Shown here: one piece after another, positions 33,649 to 42,435 of the stretch | How positions within the stretch are numbered: position 1 is the first letter of the stretch | Layout: each line of letters starts with the position of its first letter | Assembly (NCBI RefSeq): GCF_030818905.1 | Contig: NZ_JAUTAZ010000001.1 | Coordinates: forward strand, 2,914,001-2,978,000 | DNA: 64,000 bases | Direction of reading: 5' to 3' | Source of the DNA: Microbacterium sp. SORGH_AS_0888 | GTDB taxonomy: Bacteria; Actinomycetota; Actinomycetes; Actinomycetales; Microbacteriaceae | The notes under the pieces: model-generated | What the model saw: the letters and a program-made list of their open reading frames with translations, nothing else | The model's database searches: none | What the model was told of the DNA's origin: nothing | Program-made: the position numbers and the translations under genes

Positions 33649-34053
33649 ATGGACATGGCAGCCGGCCCCTTCCTCGAGCCCGATTGGGACACCCTGACGG
33701 GCGCTGTGCTGCTCGCGGGCGATGCCAACGACGTGCCGGACATGGTCCGCATCGCCGAGCGCCTGCCGGTCGAGGTCTCCGTGACGGTGCTCATCGAGGC
33801 GTTCGCCACCATCCAGCGTCACCGCGTCCGCGTTCCCGAGCACGTGTCCGTCACCTGGCTCGTGCGCGACCGGCAGCCGTGCGATCCGTCGCCGCTCGCG
33901 GTCCGCGGCCGTGGTGAGCGCCTCGCGATGGGCGTCTACGCCTGGTGCGCCGAGTGGGCCTGCGATCCGGCCGTGCACTGCACGGTCTGGCTCGGGCCGC
34001 GCACCGCGCCGCACATCGTGCGGATGGCCCAGGCGCACCTGCGCCCCGCATAA
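33649..34053 (+). CDS. Stand-alone SIP domain protein (siderophore-interacting, C-terminal type)
   Basis: 134 aa. It resembles only the NAD(P)H-binding C-terminal half of siderophore-interacting ferric reductases: VLLAGDANDVPDMVRIAERL, VEVSVTVLIEAFATIQRHRV, HVSVTWLVRD and a late strand around MGVYAWCAEW. The FAD-binding N-terminal half is absent, and no partner reductase is adjacent. It has three Cys near the C-terminus (AWCAEWACDPAVHC). The iron box directly upstream ties it to iron limitation. Exact role unclear. Confidence 0.72.
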   Translation: MDMAAGPFLEPDWDTLTGAVLLAGDANDVPDMVRIAERLPVEVSVTVLIEAFATIQRHRVRVPEHVSVTWLVRDRQPCDPSPLAVRGRGERLAMGVYAWCAEWACDPAVHCTVWLGPRTAPHIVRMAQAHLRPA

Positions 34054-34164
34054 GCCCGCCGCGCGCGGGGCCGCCTTTGGGTGGGTTTCGGTCTCGCGCG
34101 CGGCGCTCTCTCGCGCCGCCCTCTCTCCCCCTCGCGCGCACCCGCCCCGGGGGGAAAGAGGAGG

Positions 34165-35364
34165 TCAGGAGAACAGGCGCTGCAGGCGCTGCACGCCCTC
34201 GAGGAGGGCGTCGTCGCCGAGCGCGTACGACAGGCGCAGGTAGCCCGACGGGCCGAAGGCCTCACCCGGCACGACCGCGACCTCTGCGGCATCCAGGATG
34301 AGGTCTGCCAGCTCGAGCGTCGTCGTCGGCGTCGTGCCGTTCCACTCCCGGCCCAGGAGCCCGGTCACGTCCGGGTACACGTAGAAGGCGCCGAGCGGGA
34401 CGGGGACCGTGACACCGGGGATCTTGGAGAGCTCGGCGACGATGAGCCGTCGGCGGCGGTCGAACGCCTGCCGCATCTGCTCCGCCTCGGTCTGGGGCCC
34501 CGTGATGGCAGCCGCGGCCGCACGCTGAGCGATGTTGTTGACGTTGCTCGACAGGTGCGACTGCAGGTTGGCGGCGAGCTTGATCGCATCGGAGGGGCCG
34601 ACCATCCAGCCCACGCGCCAGCCGGTCATGGCGTACGTCTTCGCCACGCCGTTGAGCAGCAGCGTCTGCCCGGCCAGCTCCGGCACGGCCTCGACGATGG
34701 AGACCGCGCGGACGCCGTCGTAGACGAGGTTCTGGTAGATCTCGTCGGTGAGGACCCAGACGCCGTGCGCCAGCGCCCACTCGCCGATCGCGGTCGTCTC
34801 CTCCGGCGTGTAGACGGCCCCGGTGGGGTTCGACGGCGACACGAAGACGAGCACGCGGGTGCGCGGGGTGCGAGCGGCCTCCAGCTGGTCGACCGTGACC
34901 TTGTAGCCCTGGTCGGCGCCGGCGAAGACCTCCACGGGCACGCCGTCGGCGAGGGCGATCGCCTCCGGGTAGGTCGTCCAGTAGGGCGCCGGCAGCAGCA
35001 CCTCGTCGCCGGGGTTCACGACGGTCTGGAACGCCTGGTACACGGCCTGCTTGCCGCCGTTGGTGACGATCACCTGCGACGGAGACACCTCGAGACCCGA
35101 GTCGCGGAGCGTCTTCGCGGCGATCGCCTCCCGCAGCACCGGAAGCCCCGCCGCCGGGGTGTAGCGGAAGTTCGCGGGATCGTGAAGCGCCTCCGCGGCC
35201 GCATCCACGATGAACTGCGGCGTCGGGAAGTCCGGCTCGCCCGCCGCGTAGGAGATGACCGGACGGCCCTCCGCCTTCAGGGCCTTGGCCTTGGCGTCGA
35301 CCTTGAGGGTCGCGGACTCGGCGATGGCGGAGAGCTTGCGGGACAGCGGTGCGCGTTCGGTCAC
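34165..35364 (-). CDS. Pyridoxal-phosphate aminotransferase, aspartate-aminotransferase type
   Basis: 399 aa from a GTG at 35364; TACGCT is 6 bases upstream (leaderless-type). Fold type [70 protein letters not shown] and the PLP lysine in [17 protein letters not shown], with C-terminal Arg in [11 protein letters not shown]. It is the class Ib aspartate/prephenate aminotransferase group. It probably makes aspartate and possibly aromatic amino acids. Confidence 0.92.
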   Translation of the reverse strand: MTERAPLSRKLSAIAESATLKVDAKAKALKAEGRPVISYAAGEPDFPTPQFIVDAAAEALHDPANFRYTPAAGLPVLREAIAAKTLRDSGLEVSPSQVIVTNGGKQAVYQAFQTVVNPGDEVLLPAPYWTTYPEAIALADGVPVEVFAGADQGYKVTVDQLEAARTPRTRVLVFVSPSNPTGAVYTPEETTAIGEWALAHGVWVLTDEIYQNLVYDGVRAVSIVEAVPELAGQTLLLNGVAKTYAMTGWRVGWMVGPSDAIKLAANLQSHLSSNVNNIAQRAAAAAITGPQTEAEQMRQAFDRRRRLIVAELSKIPGVTVPVPLGAFYVYPDVTGLLGREWNGTTPTTTLELADLILDAAEVAVVPGEAFGPSGYLRLSYALGDDALLEGVQRLQRLFS

Positions 35365-35415
35365 GATACGAGCGTAGCCGCGGGAGGCGCTCGCCGACTG
35401 TGGAACGATGACAGG

Positions 35416-36180
35416 ATGCGCGGAATCGGACTGTGGGCTCTCGACGGCATCCCGGAGATCGTCCCGGGCGACGATCTCGCGCGGATGATCGGCGACGCGC
35501 TCGCCGCGGATGCCGAAGGCGTGCGCGACGGGGACGTGCTGGTCGTGACGAGCAAGATCGTCTCCAAGGCCGAGGGGCGCATCGTCGCCGCCGCGGACCG
35601 CGAGGACGCCATCACGGCCGAGACCGTCAGGGTGGTCGCGACCCGCGGTGCCACACGCATCGTCGAGAACCGGCTCGGGATCGTCGGGGCGGCTGCGGGC
35701 GTCGATGCCTCGAACACGCCGGAGGGCACCGTGCTGCTGCTGCCGCTCGACCCGGACGCCTCCGCCCGTGCGCTCTGCGCGGCGCTGCGCGAGCGGTTCG
35801 GCGTGCGGTTGGGCGTGATCCTCAGCGACACGCTCGGCCGGGCGTGGCGCATCGGCCAGACCGATATCGCGATCGGTGCCGCCGGCATCCTGGTCGTGGA
35901 CGACCTGCGCGGCACGACCGACACCCAGGGGCGGCCGTTGGCGGTGACGGTGCCGGTCGTCGCCGATGAGCTCGCGGGCGCCGCGGACCTCGTCAAGGGC
36001 AAGGCGACGGGCTCGCCGGTCGCGGTGGTGCGGGGTGCCGGACGGTTCGTCACCGACGACGTCGACACGCCGGGTGCGCGCATCCTCCCGCGCACGGGCG
36101 AGAGCGACATGTTCCGCCTCGGGGCGGACGAGGCGTACGCGGCGGGGCTCGCCGCCGGTCGCGCGGAGGCGGGCAGCTAG
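35416..36180 (+). CDS. cofE: Coenzyme F420-0:L-glutamate ligase
   Basis: 254 aa. CofE family: [75 protein letters not shown] (metal/GTP site) and [20 protein letters not shown]. It adds glutamate residues to F420-0 with GTP. In this size class there is no fused FbiB nitroreductase domain. No fbiA/cofC neighbours; the rest of F420 synthesis must be elsewhere. Overlaps the TetR gene tail to tail by 4 bp. Confidence 0.9.
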   Translation: MRGIGLWALDGIPEIVPGDDLARMIGDALAADAEGVRDGDVLVVTSKIVSKAEGRIVAAADREDAITAETVRVVATRGATRIVENRLGIVGAAAGVDASNTPEGTVLLLPLDPDASARALCAALRERFGVRLGVILSDTLGRAWRIGQTDIAIGAAGILVVDDLRGTTDTQGRPLAVTVPVVADELAGAADLVKGKATGSPVAVVRGAGRFVTDDVDTPGARILPRTGESDMFRLGADEAYAAGLAAGRAEAGS

Positions 36181-36752
36181 GGCGCCGCCCCGTCCCAGCC
36201 GCGGAGCATCGCATCGAGTCCGGCGACCAGCCGGTCGAAGCTGCGGTCGATGTCGCGGGGGAGCCCGAACCCGCCGATCGCCTCGAGGGACACGAAGCCG
36301 TGCAGGGACGAGCGCACGGCGCGGGCCGCATCGACGAGGTCGTCTCCGTCGATGCGGTAGCCGATGAGCACGGTCGCGAAGAGGCCGACGACCTCGTCGG
36401 CCGCCCGGTGCAGCGGCGACGCGGGGTCGGCGTCGGCGCGCTGCAGCGAGGCGTACCGGCCGGGGTGCGCATGCGCATAGGAGCGGTAGGCGTTCGCCAG
36501 CGCGCGCAGCGCGTCGGCGCCCGCGACGCCGACGGATGCGTCGCGCAGCGTCGCGGCGATCTCCGAGGTGCTGGCGACGGCGACATCCGAGCGCAGCGCA
36601 TCGAGCGAGACGATGTGCTTGTAGAGGCTCGGCACGCGCACGCCGAGCCGATCGGCGACGAGGGCGAGGGTCAGGCCCTCCCAGCCCACGTCGTCGACGA
36701 TGTCGGCCGCGCACGCGACCACGCGGGCCGCCGTCACACCGGCCCTAGGCAC
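36177..36752 (-). CDS. TetR-family transcriptional regulator
   Basis: 191 aa from a GTG at 36752 that overlaps the hydrolase gene by 8 bp. DNA-binding domain: [40 protein letters not shown]. The C-terminal ligand domain resembles the TetR_C_33/WHG-type ([40 protein letters not shown]). Co-transcribed with the hydrolase; the palindrome upstream of the hydrolase is the likely self-operator. Confidence 0.88.
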   Translation of the reverse strand: MPRAGVTAARVVACAADIVDDVGWEGLTLALVADRLGVRVPSLYKHIVSLDALRSDVAVASTSEIAATLRDASVGVAGADALRALANAYRSYAHAHPGRYASLQRADADPASPLHRAADEVVGLFATVLIGYRIDGDDLVDAARAVRSSLHGFVSLEAIGGFGLPRDIDRSFDRLVAGLDAMLRGWDGAAP

Positions 36753-37560
36753 GGAAGACCTCGCGGGCGAAGTCGACGAGCGCGGGCCCGACGAGGTCGG
36801 GGCTCTCGGCCTGCGGGTAGTGGCCCCCGCCGTCGATGAGCAGGAGGCGGGCGTTCAGCCGATCCGCGATCCATCGGGCCTCGTCCTCCGGGTCCGGGAA
36901 GTCGGGGTCGGCGGTTCCCATCACCACGAGCGCGGCGGCCGCGACCCGCTCGATGCGCGCCGCGGCGGGGGCATGATCCGTGCGGGTCGTGCGCCGGAAG
37001 GCCCTCGCCGCGCCGGGTGTGCGGAGCCAGGCGCGGATGTCGTCGCGGTGGGCCGCGAAGTCGGCCGGTGTCTCGAGCGGGTAGAGCGTGGGCAGGTAGC
37101 CGAGCCACGCCGCGGCGGCCCACGGCCCGCCCATCGCGACGCGGAAGAGCGCCGCGGCCAGGGGGTTGATGGCCGTGTTGCGCACGAACGGCCCGAGGAG
37201 GGCGATGCCGCGCACGAGCGCGGGGTCCTCGGCGGCCGCCCAGACGGCGGCTCCGGCGCCCATCGAGTTGCCGACGAGGATGCCGTCGCCGCCGAGGTGG
37301 GCGAGCAGGGCGAGCGCGTCGGAGCCTGCCGCGGCGGCATCGTAGGAGTCGAAGGTGGTGTCGCTGTCGCCGTGGCCGCGGAGGTCCATGGTGGCCACCC
37401 GGAAGCCGGCGGCCGTGAGGGCGGGCACGACGAAACGGTACGAGGAGGAGAGCTCCCCCATGCCGGGGATGCAGACGACGAGAGGTCCCTCGCCCTCGAT
37501 CCGATAGGCGATGCGGCCACCCGGTCGCGAGAGGCGGTGGACAGCCAGGCTCGTCGTCAT
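36745..37560 (-). CDS. Alpha/beta hydrolase
   Basis: 271 aa. VVCIPGMGELSSSYRFVVPA, TMDLRGHGDSDTTFDSYD and the nucleophile elbow ILVGNSMGAGAAVWAA; acid in VVMGTADPDFPDPEDEA and His in LLIDGGGHYPQAESPDLVG. A complete Ser-Asp-His triad is thus visible. Substrate unknown. It leads a two-gene operon with its TetR regulator, so it probably acts on a compound that relieves TetR. Confidence 0.9.
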   Translation of the reverse strand: MTTSLAVHRLSRPGGRIAYRIEGEGPLVVCIPGMGELSSSYRFVVPALTAAGFRVATMDLRGHGDSDTTFDSYDAAAAGSDALALLAHLGGDGILVGNSMGAGAAVWAAAEDPALVRGIALLGPFVRNTAINPLAAALFRVAMGGPWAAAAWLGYLPTLYPLETPADFAAHRDDIRAWLRTPGAARAFRRTTRTDHAPAAARIERVAAAALVVMGTADPDFPDPEDEARWIADRLNARLLLIDGGGHYPQAESPDLVGPALVDFAREVFRA

Positions 37561-37569
37561 AGCCTAAAA

Positions 37570-37584
37570 GCTAATTGCGTTAGC
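37570..37584. promoter_or_regulatory. GCTAA-N5-TTAGC palindrome upstream of the hydrolase/TetR operon
   Basis: A perfect 5-bp inverted repeat with a 5-base spacer, in an AT-rich stretch starting 10 bases before the hydrolase start codon. Position over the promoter fits a TetR operator. Inference. Confidence 0.55.
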
Positions 37585-37624
37585 CAAATGTGTCAAGACG
37601 CAGAAGCGTGTCGGGACACGGAAA

Positions 37625-37669
37625 AGAGGGCCGGTGCGCCACGAGGTCGTCGCTGCGCACCGGCCCTCT
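37625..37669 (-). terminator. Rho-independent terminator of aceB
   Basis: A perfect 15-bp stem (AGAGGGCCGGTGCGC with its complement at 37655-37669), loop 15. On the minus strand the stem is followed by TTTTCC, a T-tract. It lies 8 bases past the aceB stop codon. Confidence 0.88.
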
Positions 37670-37676
37670 CGCGCGG

Positions 37677-39314
37677 TCAGGAGTCGGCGAGGAACCGGAT
37701 GTAGGCCGGGGTCGTGAGGAAGGCCGGGAACTCCTCCTGGAGTGCGACCTCTCGGAACACGTCGGCCGCGTCGTCGAAGCGGTCGCCGTCGAAGCGGGTC
37801 ACCTCGCCGAGGACCTGATCGATCAGGCCCTCCACGTACTCGCGCGTGATGGCCGTGCCGTCGTCGGTCTGGCGGTCCTGGTGGATCCACTGCCAGATCT
37901 GCGAACGGGAGATCTCGGCGGTCGCCGCATCCTCCATCAGGTTGTCGATCGCGACGGCCCCGAGTCCGCGCAGCCACGCCTCGATGTAGCGGATCGCCAC
38001 CGACACGTTGCCGTGCACGCCGCCCGCCGTGATCGGGCGCCCGATGTGCACGTCGATCAGCTGCGATGCCGTCACGGTCACGTCGTCGCGCGTGCGCTCC
38101 AGCTGGTTCGGTCGATCGCCGAGGACCGCGTCGAACTCCGCCATCGCGGTCGGGATGAGGTCGGGGTGGGCCACCCACGTGCCGTCGAAGCCGTCGCCGG
38201 CCTCGCGCTTCTTGTCGGCGGCGACCTTCTCGAACGCGCGCTCGGTCACCTCCGGGTCGCGGCGGTTGGGGATGAAGGCGCTCATGCCGCCGATCGCGTA
38301 CGCGCCCCGGGAGTGGCAGGTCTTCACCAGCAGCTCGGTGTAGGCCCGCATGAACGGCACCGTCATCGTCACCTCGCTGCGATCCGGCAGGACGAACCGG
38401 GCACCGCGTCCGCGGTAGTTCTTGATGATCGAGAAGATGTAGTCCCAGCGTCCGGCGTTCAGGCCTGCGATGTGGTCCCGCATCTCGTAGAGGATCTCCT
38501 CCATCTCGAAGGCGGCGGGCAGCGTCTCGATCAGCACCGTCGCGCGGATCGTGCCGTGCGGGATGCCGATGTACTGCTCGCTGAAGGTGAACACGTCGTC
38601 CCACAGCTTCGCCTCCTCGCTCGACTCGAGCTTGGCGATGTAGAAGTACGGACCGGTGCCGTTCTCGATCAGCCGCTTCGCGTTGTGGAAGAAGTAGAGG
38701 CCGAAGTCGACGAGCGAGCCGGAGGCGGACGTCGTGCGGCCGTTCCGGTCGGTGAACGCGATGTGCTGCTCGGGCAGCTGCCAGCCGCGGGGGCGCATCA
38801 CGATCGTGGGCGTGCGCTCGGCGGTGACCGTGTACTGCTTGCCCTCGGGGGAGGTGAACGACAGCTCGCCGCGGATGGCGTCGCGCAGCGACAGCTGTCC
38901 TTCGATGACGTTCTTCCAGGTGGGGCTCGTGGCGTCCTCCTGGTCGGCGAGCCATACGCGTGCGCCGGAGTTCAGCGCGTTGATGGTCATCTTGGGGTCG
39001 GTGGGGCCCGTGATCTCGACGCGGCGGTCCTCGAGGCCGGGGCCTGCGCCCGCGACCTTCCAGCTGCGGTCGCTGCGGATGTGCGCCGTGTCGTCGCGGA
39101 AACGCGGGTCGTGGCCGTTGCCGATCTCGTACCGGCGACGCATGCGGTCGGCGAGGCGATCGTGGCGGCGTCCGGCGAAACGGTGGTGGAGCTCGGCGAG
39201 GAAGGCGATCGCCTCGGGGGTGAGGATCTCGTCGTAGCGCTCGCGGAGCGGTCCGGTGATCTCGATCGTGGGGGTCGTGGTCTCGGGCGCGATGCCCGTG
39301 GCGGTGGGAGTCAT
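37677..39314 (-). CDS. aceB: Malate synthase A
   Basis: 545 aa from the ATG at 39314 (GACAGGG upstream; an in-frame ATG far upstream lies in repeat sequence and is rejected). Family motifs: KMTINALNSGARVWLADQED (active-site entry), ATVLIETLPAAFEMEEILYE, MRDHIAGLNAGRWDYIFSII, GGMSAFIPNRRDPEVTERAF and a C-terminal RSQIWQWIHQD. It condenses glyoxylate with acetyl-CoA to malate (glyoxylate shunt). aceA lies just upstream on the same strand but 193 bases away, with repeats and a hairpin between, so it may have its own promoter or be attenuated. Confidence 0.95.
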   Translation of the reverse strand: MTPTATGIAPETTTPTIEITGPLRERYDEILTPEAIAFLAELHHRFAGRRHDRLADRMRRRYEIGNGHDPRFRDDTAHIRSDRSWKVAGAGPGLEDRRVEITGPTDPKMTINALNSGARVWLADQEDATSPTWKNVIEGQLSLRDAIRGELSFTSPEGKQYTVTAERTPTIVMRPRGWQLPEQHIAFTDRNGRTTSASGSLVDFGLYFFHNAKRLIENGTGPYFYIAKLESSEEAKLWDDVFTFSEQYIGIPHGTIRATVLIETLPAAFEMEEILYEMRDHIAGLNAGRWDYIFSIIKNYRGRGARFVLPDRSEVTMTVPFMRAYTELLVKTCHSRGAYAIGGMSAFIPNRRDPEVTERAFEKVAADKKREAGDGFDGTWVAHPDLIPTAMAEFDAVLGDRPNQLERTRDDVTVTASQLIDVHIGRPITAGGVHGNVSVAIRYIEAWLRGLGAVAIDNLMEDAATAEISRSQIWQWIHQDRQTDDGTAITREYVEGLIDQVLGEVTRFDGDRFDDAADVFREVALQEEFPAFLTTPAYIRFLADS

Positions 39315-39331
39315 GGCCCTGTCTTTCTGTA

Positions 39332-39398
39332 TCTCTGACGGTCTGTGTCTGTGTCTGTGTCTGCGACGGACTGTCTGTCGGTGTCTCTGACGGTCTGT
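39332..39398. repeat. Simple-sequence and direct repeats in the aceB leader
   Basis: A (TCTGTG)-type hexanucleotide tract spans 39341-39363 (nearly four units). The 15-base TCTCTGACGGTCTGT occurs exactly at 39332-39346 and 39384-39398. The whole segment is rich in TCTG on the plus strand, unusual in this genome. It lies in the untranslated region before aceB and could vary in length by slippage. Confidence 0.75.
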
Positions 39399-39408
39399 CT
39401 GATGCCCC

Positions 39409-39483
39409 ATGTCCCACTTTCTGCCGCTCGCGGGGTCGCGGAGCGGGAGAAAGTGGGACATCCCCCGTAGGGAAGTGGGACAT
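39409..39483. repeat. TGTCCCA-type hairpin element, copy 2
   Basis: Arms at 39409-39429 and 39441-39461 pair at 20 of 21 positions (ATGTCCCACTTTCT...). A further half-site AAGTGGGACAT follows at 39473-39483. Same design as the element at 31962-32036: two inverted TGTCCCA sites plus one extra half-site. Located between aceA and aceB, where it could also terminate or process the transcript. Confidence 0.75.
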
Positions 39484-39507
39484 CGGGGGAACGGTGGATG
39501 GATGGGG

Positions 39508-40824
39508 TCAGTGGAACTGGGCGGTCTCGGTGGAGCCGGCCAGGGCCAGGGTCGCGCTGTCGGGGTTGAGCGCGGTGGAGACGAAGTCGAAGTAGCCGGT
39601 GCCCGCCTCGCGCTGGTGCTTGGTCGCGGTGTAACCCTGGGCCTCCGCGGCGAACTCCTTCTCCTGCAGCTCGACGTAGGCGGTCATGCCGCTCTCGGCG
39701 TAGCCCTTCGCGAGCTCGAACATCGAGTAGTTCAGGGCGTGGAAGCCGGCCAGGGTGATGAACTGGAAGGCGTAGCCCAGCTCGCCCAGCTCCTTCTGGA
39801 AGGTCGCGATCTGCTCGTCGTTCAGGTGACGCTTCCAGTTGAACGAGGGGGAGCAGTTGTAGGCGAGCATCTTGCCGGGGTACTCGGCGTGGATCGCCTT
39901 GGCGAACTCGCGGGCCAGCTCGATGTCCGGCTCGCCGGTCTCGACCCAGATGAGGTCGGCGTAGGGGGCGAAGGCGAGGCCTCGGCTGATGACGGCCTCG
40001 AGCCCGGGACGCACCCGGTAGAAGCCCTCGCTCGTGCGCTCGCCGGTCGTGAACGCCTGGTCGCGCTCGTCGACGTCGCTCGTGAGCAGGTCGGCCGCCA
40101 GGGCGTCGGTGCGGGCGATGATGACGGTCGGGACCCCCGCGACATCCGCCGCGAGACGTGCCGCGTTGAGGGTGCGCACGTGCTGCTGGGTCGGCACGAG
40201 CACCTTGCCGCCGAGGTGCCCGCACTTCTTCTCGCTCGCGAGCTGGTCCTCCCAGTGGATGCCGGCGGCACCGGCCTGGATGAGCGACTGTGCGAGCTCG
40301 TAGGCGTTCAGCGGGCCGCCGAAGCCCGCCTCGGCGTCGGCGACGATGGGGGCGAGCCAGTCGCGCGTGATCTCGCCCTCCGCGTGCTCGATCTGGTCCT
40401 GGCGGATCAGCGCGTTGTTGATGCGCCGAACCACGGCGGGGACCGAGTTGGCGGGGTACAGGCTCTGGTCGGGGTAGGTCTGGCCGGCGAGGTTGCCGTC
40501 GGCCGCGACCTGCCAGCCGCTCAGGTAGATGGCCTTGAGGCCTGCGCGCACCTGCTGAACCGCCTGGCCGCCGGTGTAGGCGCCGAGCGCGTTGATGTAG
40601 TCCTCGGTGTGCAGGAGGTTCCACAGGTTCTCGGCGCCGCGGCGGGCGAGGGTGTTCTCCTCGCGGACCGAGCCGCGCAGCCGGATGACGTCCTCGGCGG
40701 TGTAGGTGCGGGCGACGCCGTCCCAGCGGGGGTCGGTGTCCCAGATCTCCTGGAGCTCCGCGGCGGTCTGGGTCTGGTCCCCGGCGCGCAGCGGGGGAGT
40801 TCCGGGGGTGGATGTGATGCTCAT
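39508..40824 (-). CDS. aceA: Isocitrate lyase
   Basis: 438 aa, the short prokaryotic form. Catalytic signature KKCGHLGGK with the active Cys, preceded by [11 protein letters not shown]; also [36 protein letters not shown] and [13 protein letters not shown]. It splits isocitrate to glyoxylate and succinate. Divergent from the RamB-like regulator, with two inverted repeats in the 141-base gap. With aceB it allows growth on acetate or other C2 sources. Confidence 0.96.
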   Translation of the reverse strand: MSITSTPGTPPLRAGDQTQTAAELQEIWDTDPRWDGVARTYTAEDVIRLRGSVREENTLARRGAENLWNLLHTEDYINALGAYTGGQAVQQVRAGLKAIYLSGWQVAADGNLAGQTYPDQSLYPANSVPAVVRRINNALIRQDQIEHAEGEITRDWLAPIVADAEAGFGGPLNAYELAQSLIQAGAAGIHWEDQLASEKKCGHLGGKVLVPTQQHVRTLNAARLAADVAGVPTVIIARTDALAADLLTSDVDERDQAFTTGERTSEGFYRVRPGLEAVISRGLAFAPYADLIWVETGEPDIELAREFAKAIHAEYPGKMLAYNCSPSFNWKRHLNDEQIATFQKELGELGYAFQFITLAGFHALNYSMFELAKGYAESGMTAYVELQEKEFAAEAQGYTATKHQREAGTGYFDFVSTALNPDSATLALAGSTETAQFH

Positions 40825-40903
40825 CTCGATCTCCTACGGTCGGGTGGCGGGACGCTCGCTGTCCCGTATGTCGTAGAACCACTTTCGGTGAAGAACGGCA
40901 CGT

Positions 40904-40943
40904 GGAAAGAACATTTCCCATGAGAATTTTGTCGATATTTCTC
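40904..40943. promoter_or_regulatory. Two inverted repeats in the aceA/ramB divergent region
   Basis: GGAAA-N5-TTTCC at 40904-40918 and GAGAA-N12-TTCTC at 40922-40943 lie side by side in an AT-rich stretch between aceA and the RamB-like gene. They are placed to control both. They do not match the published corynebacterial RamB box well, so binding is inference. GGAAA-N7-TTTCC also occurs upstream of the permease at 44172. Confidence 0.5.
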
Positions 40944-40965
40944 CTCCTGTGACAGAATCGCGGCC

Positions 40966-42423
40966 ATGACGATCGCAGAAGAGATCGAAGAACCCGAGGC
41001 CGACGCCCTCACGATCGGTCGCCGGATCCGGCAGCTGCGCACGCAGCGGGGCCTGACGCTCGAGGAGCTCGCGACCGCGGTCGAGCGTGCGCCGAGCCAG
41101 CTGTCGATGATCGAGAATGGCAAGCGTGAGCCCAAGCTCACCCTGCTGCGGGCGATCGCGAAGGCGCTCGGCACCTCGATCGACGCGCTGCTGGAGGCCG
41201 AGCCGCTCGACGAGCGCGCGACGCTCGAGGTCGCGCTCGAGCGCGCCATGCGCGGGCAGACGTTCCAGGCGCTGGGCATCGCGCCGTTCCGCATCGGCAA
41301 GACGGTGCCGGACGAGGCGCTGCGCGCCCTGCTGGCGCTGCAGGGCGAGATCGAGCGCCTGCGCGACGAGCGCTCGGCCACGCCCGAGGAGGCCCGCCGC
41401 GCCAACGTCGAGCTGCGGCACCTCATGCGCGACGAGAACAACTACTTCCCCGACCTCGAGCGGCAGGCCCGTCAGCTGCTGGATGCCGTCGGCCACCCGG
41501 GCGGCCCCCTCACCCAGCGCACGGCGAGCGATATCGCCGCCCACCTGGGGTTCACGCTCCACTACGTGCCCGACCTGCCGCAGACGACGCGGAGCGTCGC
41601 CGATCTGGCCCACGGCCGGCTCTACCTCTCGAGTCGCGTCGCGGCCAAGGGCGACCCCCGCACGGCGGTGCTGCAGGCGCTGTCCAGCCGCATCCTCGGA
41701 CACCGCGAGCCCACGAGCTACGCGGAGTTCCTCCGGCAGCGCGTGGAGACCAACTACCTCACCGGAGCGCTCCTCATCCCCGAGTCCCACGTCGTCCCCG
41801 TTCTGCAGGAGGCGAAGGCGCAGAAGGCCATCTCGATCGAGGACCTTCGCGACGGGTACTCCGTGTCGTACGAGACGGCCGCCCACCGGTTCACCAACCT
41901 CGCCACCGTGCACCTCGGCATCCCCGTGCACTTCCTCAAGGTGCACGAGTCGGGCACGATCACGAAGGCCTACGAGAACGACGACGTGAACTTCCCGACC
42001 GATCGTCTCGGGGCGATCGAGGGACAGATGTGCTGCCGTCGCTGGACCAGCCGCGTGGTCTTCGACGTCGACGACCGGTTCAACCCGTACTACCAGTACA
42101 CCGACACCGGCAACGGCACCTACTGGTGCACGGCGAGGGTGGAGAACTCCAGCGAGGGGCTCCACTCCGTGAGCGTGGGTGTGCGCTTCGACGACACGAA
42201 GTGGTTCCTCGGGCGCGACACCCCCAACCGGGGGGTGTCGAAGCACTCGGTCGAGGTGTGCTGCCGCCGCGCCCCCGCGGAGCTGGAGGCTCAATGGCGC
42301 GAGAACGCGTGGCCGAACGTGCGGACGCCGCGGACGCTGCTGGCGACCCTGCCGACCGGGGCGTTCCCGGGCGTCGACACGACCGAGGTGTACGAGTTCC
42401 TCGCGGCCCACGCGCCGCGCTGA
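40966..42423 (+). CDS. ramB: RamB-like regulator of acetate/glyoxylate genes (XRE + IrrE/ScfR type)
   Basis: 485 aa. N-terminal XRE helix-turn-helix: IGRRIRQLRTQRGLTLEELA, APSQLSMIENGKREPKLTLL. Middle IrrE/ImmA peptidase-like region with a degraded zinc motif (TSYAEFLRQRVETNYLTGAL, YETAAHRFTNLATVHLGIPV). C-terminal Cys-rich domain (GQMCCRRWTSRVVFD, SVEVCCRRAP) typical of short-chain acyl-CoA regulators. In corynebacteria RamB represses aceA and aceB; here it is divergent from aceA, which supports the same role. A close paralogue such as PrpC2-type regulators cannot be excluded. Confidence 0.85.
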   Translation: MTIAEEIEEPEADALTIGRRIRQLRTQRGLTLEELATAVERAPSQLSMIENGKREPKLTLLRAIAKALGTSIDALLEAEPLDERATLEVALERAMRGQTFQALGIAPFRIGKTVPDEALRALLALQGEIERLRDERSATPEEARRANVELRHLMRDENNYFPDLERQARQLLDAVGHPGGPLTQRTASDIAAHLGFTLHYVPDLPQTTRSVADLAHGRLYLSSRVAAKGDPRTAVLQALSSRILGHREPTSYAEFLRQRVETNYLTGALLIPESHVVPVLQEAKAQKAISIEDLRDGYSVSYETAAHRFTNLATVHLGIPVHFLKVHESGTITKAYENDDVNFPTDRLGAIEGQMCCRRWTSRVVFDVDDRFNPYYQYTDTGNGTYWCTARVENSSEGLHSVSVGVRFDDTKWFLGRDTPNRGVSKHSVEVCCRRAPAELEAQWRENAWPNVRTPRTLLATLPTGAFPGVDTTEVYEFLAAHAPR

Positions 42424-42435
42424 CCCGCGCGGGGA

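Noticed and set aside
34054..34164. Possible terminator or small RNA between the SIP gene and the aminotransferase
   Set aside because: Only low-complexity CGCG/CTCTC runs are visible; no stable stem with a T-tract could be drawn.
39315..39461. N-terminal extension of malate synthase starting in the hairpin repeat
   Set aside because: It would encode a His/Arg/Gln-rich low-complexity leader from the repeat tract; homologues start near MTPTATGIAP, which has its own ribosome-binding site.
40904..40918. Classical corynebacterial RamB box
   Set aside because: The AAAGTTTGCAAA-like core is not present; only a different inverted repeat is seen, so the site was reported as unassigned.
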